Shown: piece after piece, positions 1 through 12,000 of the stretch
Position numbering within the stretch: position 1 is the stretch's first letter
Layout: every line of letters begins with the position of its first letter
DNA from: a virus
Length of the DNA: 33,845 nt
Strand: one strand, 5' to 3'
IMG/VR virus record: IMGVR_UViG_3300020442_001503
Coordinates: 1-33,845 of that record
Position numbers and translations under genes: made by a program
Notes under the pieces: generated by a model
Databases searched by the model: none
What the model was told of the DNA's origin: nothing
Seen by the model: only the letters and a program-made list of their open reading frames with translations

Positions 1-3
1 TTA

Positions 4-10
4 GAGAGGA
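4..10 (+). promoter_or_regulatory. Ribosome binding site of the giant baseplate gene
   Basis: A GAGAGGA Shine-Dalgarno sequence lies 8 bases before the ATG at 19. It is one of the strongest purine-rich sites in the window and fixes the start of the 4227-residue protein. The TAG just before it (2-4) could be the stop codon of an upstream gene, but too little sequence is present to tell. Confidence 0.75.
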
Positions 11-18
11 AATAAAAT

Positions 19-3000
19 ATGTCGCAATTTGAGAAGAGAGTGCAACTCAATAAAATTATTGAGAGCCAACTTCCAGAGTTTCTAGTTGCCGATTTTCCAA
101 AGGCAGTTGACTTCTTCAGACAATATTATATCTCCCAAGAACATCAGGGAGGTAATGTTGATCTGGTCGATAACCTCGATCGTTATATAAGAGTCGATAA
201 CTTAGTTCCTGAAGTTGTTGTTGGTAAAACAACTCTTTCCTCTGATATTACTAATACTTCATCTACAATTACCGTTGGATCAACCAAAGGTTTTCCCGAT
301 GAGTATGGTCTATTAAAGATTGATGATGAAATCATTACCTATACAGGTAAAACGGACACAACTTTTACTGGTTGTATTCGTGGATTTAGTGGTGTTACTG
401 GATATAATGTAGGTATTAGTAGTTTTATTAATGATGTTAATAAGCAGAATGTAATTTTTAGTACATCTGTTGCTGCATCACATACTGCTAATAGTGATGT
501 CACCAACCTCAGCGTTATCTTTTTACAAGAGTTTTATAAAAAACTTAAGAGGACTTTCACACCTGGTCTTGAAGAAGCTGATTTTGTTTCTGATCTTGAT
601 GTTGGCAACTTTGTAAAAAGTGCAAGATCATTCTATCAATCTAAGGGTATTGCAGAATCTGTAAAAATTCTGTTCAAGGTCCTTTATGGTGTAGAAGCAC
701 AGGTACTTGATCTTGAAGACAGACTGATAAAAGCATCAAGCGCAGATTATATTAGAAGAGAGGTTGCAGTTGTTGAGTCAATTTCAGGTGATCCATTTGG
801 TTTAGAAGGTCAGACAATTTATAAATCCAATGATACTTCTACCAGTGCATCTGTATCTGATGTAGAAATTTTTACTAGAAATAATAAATCATATTATAAA
901 CTTGGATTGTTTATTGGATATAATGAAAGAGATTTAATAGAAGGCATATTCAAAGTTCCAGGTTATAGTAAAGCATTAGAACCTGCATCTGTCGGTGCGG
1001 AGGTAATTTCTGTTGACTCTACGATCGGTTTTCCAGAATCTGGCACTGTAATCTCTGGTAATAATACTATTACTTACACTTCTAAGAGTGTTAATCAATT
1101 CATTGGATGCTCTGGAGTTGTAGAGGCAATATCAGCAACAGACCCAGTTCGTGCAAATGAAACTGCTTTTGGGTATGAAGGTGGAGATATTAATAAGAGA
1201 GTTGATGTAAGACTGACAGGCGTATTGTCAGAATTTGTACCTCTGGGAGAAATTTCTTTAGTAGATGTTGGTGAGGAGATCTTTGTAAAAAATATTGGTG
1301 AAGTAATTGAAAATCCTCAGACAAAAACATACAAGCAAGTATTTGCTAATTCTTGGATTTACAATACAGCATCAAGATTTAAAGTATCATCAATCTCAGG
1401 TCCAACTTTTACATTGATGACTTACATTGATAAGTCTTCTCTTAGAGTTGGAGATGAAGTTGATGTTCTGCTTAGAAATAGTGAAACTGTAGTATCAAGT
1501 AATGCTACAGTCAATACAATAAATCAATCATTAAATCAAATCACACTCAGCAATCTTTCACCAACTTTTGTTGCAGGTCCAAATACTAAGTATGATATTC
1601 GTAGAAAAATTAGAAAAGTAACATCATCTTCAGTCAGTTTAAATCATGGAAATAATGCATTTATTTCTGATATTTTGAATGTGTACACTGATGACAATTC
1701 AACCTTTGGTTATGTTGCATCTAATTCTTTACCAAATTATACTATTAACGATGAAATTATCACATCAAGTGTGCCAAATGGAAATGGTGTAAATTTTGGT
1801 GACTATGATAGTGTAAAGCAAGCATATTCAATTATTAAATTCCCATCTAATGTATCTTTCATTGATGGTGATCAGGTTGTATATAACTCAGACACACCTC
1901 TACCTGGATTGAATGTTGGAGAAATTTATTATGTAAGAATCGTTGCACCAAATCAAATTAGATTATATGTATCTAAATCTCTTCTTTCTGGTACAGCATT
2001 TGTAACATTTAAAGCAAATGGATCTACATCTTCACACAAATTTACTCTCAAGCGTCATAGAAACCCAATCTTAGATTCAAATAAGATTCTGAGAAAAATT
2101 CCAATCACAAAAAACTTACTTGATAAGGTTGGATCCAAGAGAAATGTAGGTAATATTGGTGTTTTAGTTGATGGCGTTGAAATTACAAGTCCAGACTCTA
2201 GAAATAGCATTTATAGTGGACCAATATCTAAATTCGAAGTCTTCAATGGTGGATCTAATTATGATATAGTCAGACCACCCAGTATTAAAATATCTGCAGG
2301 CATAGGAACAACTGCACTTGTAGAACCAATTATTATTGGTTCAGTTAAAGATGTATTGGTAGATCCACAGGACTTTGATATTGATGATATTCTTAATATC
2401 ACAGTAACTGGTGGAAATGGATCTGGTTGTGTTTTAAAACCAATTCTTGGTGATAGATTCCGCGAGATGGAATTTGATAGTCGTGAAATTGGATTCAATG
2501 GTGGTATTGATATTAATGATGAAACAATCAGTTTTCTTCAACCACACAATCTTGTAAATGGTGAGCACATCATTTATAATCAAAATGGTAATAATCCACT
2601 CCCAATCGGCATTTTTGATGATGCTGCACAAGCAATTACTGATTACTTGGGAAGTGGTGATGAATATGTTGCTCAAGTCGTTAATGCATCCACAATCAAA
2701 CTTTATAAAACCGATGGTGATGCTCAAGCAGGAATTAACACAATTGGATTTACCACAACAACTTCAGCACCTGGTATTCATAAATTTAGAACTCTTTCCA
2801 AGAGAACTCTAAGATCAATTAAAGTTTTAAATGAAGGTTCTGGATATCAATATCGAAAGTTGAGAGTTCCTTCTAGTGGAATTTCTACAGAATATAACAC
2901 ACTTACATTTGAAAATCATGGGTTCTCCAATGGTGATGTTGTAAATTATTCCACAAGTGGAACAGTTGCATCTGGATTATCGACTTCAAATAGATATTCT

Positions 3001-6000
3001 ATCAATTTGATTGATAATAATAGTTTCAGATTAATTAATGTTGGGGTTGGTGGAACTGTAACGACAGATCTTACACGGGAAAAATATGTAGAATTTGGTG
3101 ACAAGGGAACTGGATATCATATTTTCCAGTATCCAGAAATTGAAATTAATGCCAATGTTTCATATGGATCCTCAATTAAGGGATCGTTTACCTTTACTCC
3201 TATTGTAACTGGACCAATTGTTGACACATATTTGTATGAAAATGGTAGTGGATATGGTTCAGATATATTAAATCTTGAAAAGACTCCAACAATAACTCTT
3301 GTTAATGGTAAATCTGCACAATTGAATGCAGTTGTATCTAATGGAAGAATTATTGATGTTCAAGTTTTAAGTAAAGGATCTGAGTATTTTTCAACACCAG
3401 ATCTTATTGTAAGTGATGGTAAAGAAGGAAGCGGAGCAATTCTTAGACCTGTAATCGTCAATAATCAAATCGATAGTGTCATTATTATCAATGGTGGTAT
3501 TGGATATGATGAAGCATCTGTAAACATTCAAATTAAACCAAGAGGTGCTGGGGCAATATTTGGTATTAACATTAGAGAATTAAAAGTAAATGATGCTCAG
3601 AGATTTGGAGAGTATGCAAAACTGAGAACTCCAAAGATATTCTCAAACTTAGAAGAGAATAATACTGAAACTGGTGTTGTTTATGGAATGTATGGTTATT
3701 CTGAGGATCTTGCAAACTTCTATGGTGATGATGGACAAGATCACTCACCTATTATTGGTTGGGCGTATGATGGAAATCCAATTTATGGTCCATATGGTTA
3801 TGATGATCCAGAAAATATTCAATCTGGAGTTGTAATTCTTAAGACTGGATATGAATTAAATGCTACTGTAGTTAACGATAGACCATCAACATCAACATTT
3901 GATGCTGGATTCTTTATTGATGATTATCGTTTTACAAACTCGGGACATCTTGATGAACATAATGGAAGATTCTGTAAGACACCAGAATTTCCAGATGGAG
4001 TTTATGCTTATTTTGCTGGAGTAACTACCAGCATTACTTCTAATAAGTTAGAACCATTTTATCCATATTTTATCGGCAATAAGTTCAGATCTCCATTTAT
4101 TAGTGAAAATAGCATATTAAATCAATCCTTTGATTTCAATAATTCTAATCTTGTCAGAAATACGTTCCCATATAATGCAAATAATCCTAATGCAGGATAT
4201 GATTTTTATACAGAATCTTATGAAGATTATGAACAAATCAGTGAAATAGAATCTACTTTTAAGGGTAATATTACTGATATAAGAATTGATGATGGTGGTA
4301 CAGGATATAGGATTGGTGAAGCAATAGATTTTGATTTCACAGGAACGGGCGGAAATGGTCTCAGAGCGGAAGTTTCTGAGTTAGTAGGTAAAGACATCAG
4401 TGCCCTCCAAACAACCTTAAACAGGTACGAAAATAGTGTTCTGGTGTGGGATACTGACAATCAAGTATCTGCATATTTTAGAAGTGGATTTGATTTAAAA
4501 AATAATGATACTGTTATTGTTACTGGTCTTTCAACATCAACAGCAGGTCTTTATGGATCTCAAAGAATTGGATTGACCACAGAGACTGTCAGTCTTGCTC
4601 AGTCAATGACATCATATAATAATCTTGTTGGTGGAAAATATGAAGATATTGTTGTAAGAAATATTCCACAAAATGTTTCTATCGGTGGAAGTATTGTTAT
4701 TGGGACTGAAACAATGAAGGTCCTGAATAATTATTATAATGGTGTTATTAGAGTAAAGAGATATGCTGAAACAACTGTTGGTCATTCAGATGGATCAACA
4801 GTATCAATTCAGAATGATAGATTGTTATTATCTGCTAAAACACCCAAATTTGAGTCTAAGAGAAATGATCTTGTATATTTTAATGCTAAAGATTCCGTTG
4901 GTCTTGGAACAACATCTGGTGGTGCAATAAGTAAAACAATTACCGTTAATCAGACATCAACAAACATTTCTATCCCATATAATGCAATCTATCTGCCAAA
5001 TCATCCATTCAAAACTGGACAGAGAGTTACATTTACTAAGTCTAATCTTGCTGGTGTAGATTCTTTGATTGTTGGAAATGATGATACTTCATTGAATACA
5101 TTCTTTATTCCAGATACAAATACTTTAACATCTGACGTTTATGTAATCAACAAGGGTAGAAACTACATTGGATTAACAACACAAATTGGGTTGACGACTA
5201 ATACATATGGTTTATTCTTCTACAGTGATGGCACTGATAATTCTGAATACCTTTTAGAATCCAATTTCTCACAACTTACTGCAGATATTGATAGAGTAAC
5301 AACGGTCGTAAGTACAGGATCATCACATGGTTTACAAGGTGGTGATGAAATTAAATTAACTGTCAGACCAAATACAATCGTAGGTCTTGGCACTACAGCA
5401 GCATTATCATTATCACTTGGGACCGAAGATAAAACTCTTCTTGTCAATAGAGTTGGTGTTGATTCATCCCAATTCAGTACAGCAAATAACACAGTTACAA
5501 TAAACAATCATGGATATAAAACTGGAGATAAACTCTATTACACCAGTACTGAAGTAGCAACAGGTCTCTCAACAGGAACATATTATGCTGTTGTAGAAAC
5601 TTCTAATACATTTAGACTTGCTGAGACTAAGTATGAGAGTAATCCAATTACAGAGAAAACAATAAGTATTGCTGGTGTCGGTAACTCTGAGCATTCATTT
5701 GCATTGGTAAATCCAAAGATTGATGTTGTAAGAAATTCCGATCTTAAATTCCTTGTACATGATCCTTCTCTCAATGGATATCAATTAAAGATTTACAAGG
5801 ATAATGATTTTACCAATGAGTACATCACGTCATTTGATGATTCTAATTTCAACGTTGTTGGTGTTGGTACCGCAGGTCTGGGTATAGCAGCACCAGCATC
5901 TGTTACTCTTAAGTATTCTGACAATGTTCCATCAAAACTGTACTATACTTTAGAAAAGTCTGGATACATTAGTACCTCCGATATAGATGTTAATCAATAT

Positions 6001-9000
6001 TCTCAGATAGAGTATGTTGATAGTGAATATAACGGAACATACAATATTTTTGATGTAACTAATACAACATTTACAATTTCACCAACTACCACTCCTACAG
6101 TATTATCATATGATGATGATCAATGTGATGTCTTAGAATATAATACAAAGTCATCTACTGCAATAAATGGTTCTATTGCAAAAGCAAAGATCATCTCTGA
6201 AGGTTATGGTTTTAACCAATTACCAAAACTTTCTAAGATAACAACAGTTGATGGTAGAGATGCAAATGTTGTTGCAATTTCAACATCAGTTGGAAATATA
6301 AAGAACGTTAGAATTAGAGATATTGGATATGATTATTCTTCTGACTTAACTTTGAGACCAGAAGTATTTGTACCTCCAGTAGTTGGTGTTGATAACTTAG
6401 ATACAATAGAATCTTTTGAGATCTTATCCTCTGGTAAATATTATGTAACTCCACCCAACTTACTGGTAGTTAATAATGTAACTAATGAAGTTGTTGATGA
6501 TAGTTCTTTAATTGCAGAAGCACCAAACGGTACTATTTCGAATATAATTCAGATAGCACCGATCTTTGGTCTTAAATCACAACCACATAGAGTTGTTGCC
6601 ATTGACAACTCAAATGGTGTTGGAATTTCAACAATGACCTCAAATACTTCAGGTATTGTTACTTGTTATTTAAATACACCTCTGGTTGGTTTTAATGTTC
6701 CACCATTTAAGACTGGAGATAAGATTTATGTTGAAGGAATTGAATTAGATAGTTCCGATGGAACAGGATTTAATTCTGCAGATTATGGACATAGACTGTT
6801 TAATATTACTTCATATGTAAATAGCAATCCAGCGATACTTGAATTTAGTATTGTTGATGATAGTGGAATTGGATTAAGTACCAATACTGGAATTGCTAAG
6901 ACGGTTCAATCTGGATATGCAAATATTGTCAATGAATCAATTTATCCATCAATTGAGATTAACAAGAAGAGGGGAGTATTTTCTGAAAATGAGCAACTCT
7001 TTATCTCCCGCAACGGTAGTGGATTTATTGAACAGAATGTCTTTGTTACTAAAGTTAGAACTGAATACATTAAAGTAAAAGGAAGATTTGCACTTAGAAT
7101 TGGAGATAAAGTAAAAGGAAAAGTAAGTGGTGTGATTGCTGATATAACAAGTGTGAGCGAAAATAGATCCAAGTATAAGATAGATTATTCTTCCAAACAA
7201 GAACTTGGATGGAGAAAAGAAACTGGTATGCTTGGTAATGATTATTATGTCGTACCAGACAATGATTATTTCCAGAATCTTTCATATTCTATTAAGAGTC
7301 CAATTACTTGGGATGAGTTCTCAAATCCCGTAAATGGTGTACTTCATCCAGCAGGATTGAAAAACTTTGCTGATGTTGGAATTACTTCATCTGCAAATGG
7401 TTCAGTTGGTCTTGCCGGAACAACATCTGCAATCGCAGTTCTTGATATTATTGAAGAAAAGAGAGTTGATACCATTAACTACTTTGATACTGTTACAGAT
7501 TCCGATACAAAGACAAATCCAGAACAGTCTAAATTCCTGAAGTTTAAAAATAGAAAACTAGCAAACTTCACTGAATGTAGAACCAATAGAGTTCTTATTC
7601 ATGACGATATTAGTGACAAGTTCTCTAATAAAGATAACCAAGATTTGTTCCTTGAAGTTGATGACATCTCTCTAATCGACACTAACGTAAGATATACTAT
7701 TCAAATTATTGATCCAGATACGTCAGAGTCTCAACTTTCTGAATTGGTAGTTCAATCTACCAATACAAATATCTTCTTATTTGAAAAATTTACTCTATCA
7801 AATCTACAGAATCCTAACAAGTTGGGAACATTTACTGCAGAAATTGATAATTTCTCAAGAAAAACCTTAGTTTTCACCCCAGAAGATCCATTTAATAAAG
7901 ATCATGATATTAAAGTTATCAAGAAAACTTATCTTACATCCACAAGTGGAATTGGTACACAATCTGTAGGACAAGTAAGTATTACAGGATCTAATGTTAA
8001 TGGTATTGGTACTGTCGGCACCGCCACAAGTATTGGAAATCTTGTCAAGTTCCCTGAAGGAGAATTCAACTCATTATTTGCTAGTGTAGAAATTACAAAT
8101 TCAGTTTTAGCAGAGACTGAATATATTGAGGCAATGTTAAATTATGATGGAACAGACTTGTATCTTAGTGAGTATTATTTTGATACTCAAACATTAGCAT
8201 ATAGTGCTTCTACTGTAGGAATTTTAACTGCGAAGTTAGAAAATGGATTAGTCAATCTGAATGTAATCAATACAGATGATGAATACACAATCACTGCTAG
8301 ATCCAATATTGTCGGATTTGGTACAACCTCTGTAGGCATCGGAACATATAGTTTCTTAGTTGCTGGACAGTCTTCTGGAGAAGAATTCTCTGCAAGAAAA
8401 GAATCAACTTATGCACATGGAACTGGTCCTATTAGAGTTGGAACTTTTAGCACTATTAGAGATACATCAGTATCTTCTCTTGTAAGAGTATCTGCAGGAA
8501 GTACAATAGTAATGCATCAGGTTGCAGCACTATTCAATATACAAGAAGAAGAAGTTACAGTTACTGATGGACCATTCTCCGCTGTTAATACAACTATTGG
8601 AATTGGAACATTTGTTGGAGAATATAGTGGAGGAAGTAATTTCTACGTTAACTTTATTCCAGATGCAGGATATGATGTTGAACTTCAATCTTTTAATGAA
8701 GTAGTAAACACCTTTAGTGATTTTGATAACGAACCAGATGAATTGCAATATGGATCTGCAAATGAAGAAATCTTCTTAACTGCGTATGATGGTATCAATG
8801 GTGATAGAGGAAATAAAGATAACTTTACATTGAAGCATGATGGAAATGTTATTTACACTAAGGTATTCAATCCAGCACAATCTACACAACTAGATCTTTC
8901 AACTGGTGTATTCACTATTCAGGATCACTTCCTTAATACTGGTGAAGAATTGATTTATAAACCAGATTCTACATTTGTTGGTGTTGCTGCTAGTGCCGTT

Positions 9001-12000
9001 GGTATTGGACAGACTCTGAATAGTGTAGGTGTCTTGACTGATAGACTTCCAGAAACTGTATTTCCAATTGCTCTCACACCAGATACATTTAAGTTATCTA
9101 CAAGAAGAGATTATGCCAATATTGGAATTGGAGTTACATTCACAGATACTGGTGCAGGAAATGCACATAAACTTGAGATGACTAATAAGTTATCCAAGAC
9201 TGTTATTTCTCTTAATGGTATTGTACAGCAACCATTAACCTTTACACCTATCAATCATTCACTTGCATACAATAGTGGATCAATTTCTGCAGGTATTGCA
9301 ACATTTAATATTACTGGTATTTCTTCAGTTCAACCCAGAGATATTCTTAAAATTGATGATGAATACATGAAGGTTGTTGAAGTTGGTGTAAGCACTAACG
9401 TTGGTGGACAACTTCTTGGACCTATTAATGGTGTTATTGTAGCAGGAAGTGCGGCAACATTCCCAACAGTTTCTGTTATTAGGGGAACATTTGGAAGCAC
9501 TGCAGCATCACACACTGACGGTGCAAATGTTCAGATTTATAGAGGATCTATCAACATTGTTGAAAATAAAGTTTACTTTGCTGAGGCACCAAGAGGCAAT
9601 ACAAGAGCAAGGAGAAATGCAACTAACATTCCTTATGCTAAGACACAATACTCAGGTAGAACTTTCTTAAGATCAAATTACGATACCAATATCGTATTTG
9701 ATGATATTTCTGACCAATTTACTGGTGTTGGAAGAACATATACAATGTCAGCATCTGGTTTGAATACTTCTGGTGTTGATATTGGTAATGGTCTTGTATT
9801 GATAAATGGTGTATTCCAAACACCAACAACTATTAATAATGAAGGTAATAATTACCAATTTGTCAATGATAATATCGCAGGAATATCCACAATTCAGTTC
9901 ACTGGTATTTCTTCATCAGATGGCACAAAGATTCAATCTGATTTCGATGTAAATCAAAATCAACTTCCAAGAGGTGGTCTAATTGTTTCCTTAGGTTCTA
10001 CTCCTGGTCTTGGATATGCACCACTTCATGGAGCAGAAGTAAAGGCAGAACTTACTGGTGGAGTTATAACCGATGTAATTGGTGTTAGTACTTATCAAAA
10101 TCCTGTTGGTATTGAAACTGCAGATTATAATAAGACAACAGGTGTTATTAAAATTGAAACAAGCACCAATCACTATCTGAAGGGTGGTGATAGAGTTCAA
10201 TTAGTTGGTCTTCACTTTACTTGTGCTCAAGCACATGCTGGAGTCACCACAACAATCTTCCCAGATCACGATCGCTCATTTGATATTGTAAATATTCTTT
10301 CCAATAGAGAATTGGAAGTTCAGGTTGGTCCTAGCACAATCGCACATAATTATGTTGGATTTGGTAGTATTTTCCAATACTTTACTTTAAATACTGGATC
10401 TGGATATAGAGGACCTGTATCTATTGGTGTTACTGATCTTGCATTTGAACATAGATTTGTTAGATCTGCAGCAGATTCAATTACCGATGATGCATCAAAT
10501 ACATACACACCAACTGCAGCATCATTTACTTCGCATACAGGTCAACTGATACTTACAATTCCAGGTCACTCACTGACTACTGCAAACACAGTTGCTATTG
10601 ATACCGAATCTTTAGTATTCACCTGCTCTGAGGATGATTTCTTAACTGAACAATCATATCCAAGAGCAACTGATCCTGTTGCAGGTATTCAAACTGCTAT
10701 TACATCAGTAACTACCAATACTATCACAGTCAATGTTGGACCAGCTGGTGGTGCAGGACAAGGTGCTGCAGTTTCAGTAACAGTTGGTGCAGGTGGAACT
10801 CTTGCATTTAGTGTTGATCAGGGAGGCACTGGATACGTAAATCCAAGAATTATTATTCCAGAACCAGTATATGAGAATCTTTCTATTGAAGGTGTTTCTA
10901 GACTTGGTATTGGTACAACCACTGATACTGGAAGTAACTTACTTATGAATGTTACGATTGGTGCAGCAAGTACCAATGTTGGTATTGGATCCACATTATT
11001 TGAAGTTGATTCGTTCAAGATTACGCGACCTGGTTATTCTTTCCAAGTTGGAGATGTATTTAAAGTAGTTGGTCTTGTAACAGCAGCACATCTTAGTGAA
11101 CCAATTGAAGAATTTAAACTTGAAGTTGTTGAAATCTTCAATGACAAGTTTTCATCTTGGTCATTTGGTGAAATGGATTATATTGATAATACTAAAAATC
11201 TACAAGATGGTAAGAAGAAAAGATTCCCACTGTTCTATCAAGGTGAACTGCTAAGTTTTGAAATTGATCCAGATGATCCACTTTCTGGTGCTATTGATTT
11301 GGATGCACTTCTGATTATATTTGTAAATGGTGTTCTACAGGAACCTAAGAAGGCATTTACATTTACTGGAGGAACGTCTTTCCTCTTCTCTGAAGCACCC
11401 AAAGAATCTGACGATGTAGACATTTTCTTCTATAAAGGTCAAGATGGAGTTGATATTAGTGTTATTGATGTCCAAGAAACTGTTAAAGTAGGAGATAAAC
11501 TCCTAGTTAGAAAAAATCCTCTGTTCCCATCAACATTATCACAGACACGAAATAGGACATTGTTTGATATCTTAGGATCCGATATAATTGAAACTGATAA
11601 TTATGTTGATATTGGTATTGATGAAACCAACTTCAAACCATTAGATTGGACTAAGCAAAAGGTTGATATGTATATTAAGGGTGATGTTGTTTATAAGACA
11701 AGACCTGTCTATGAACCAAATATCTATCCGACAGCAAAGGTTATTGGTTCTATTGATGATTCTGCTACCAATATATTTGTTGATGATGCACAATTCTTTA
11801 ACTATGAAGAAGATAATTATGGAGTTCTGATTAATAATGTTGATGCTTTAGTTGTAGACAGTAATGATCCAGTTTCTGCAGCATTTACAGCAACTGTTGG
11901 TACCTCTGGAACTATTACTGCTATTACAGTTACAAATGTTGGTTCTGGATACTCTGCAACTGGAACTATTCCAATTAAGTTTAGTGCTCCAGTGACTATC

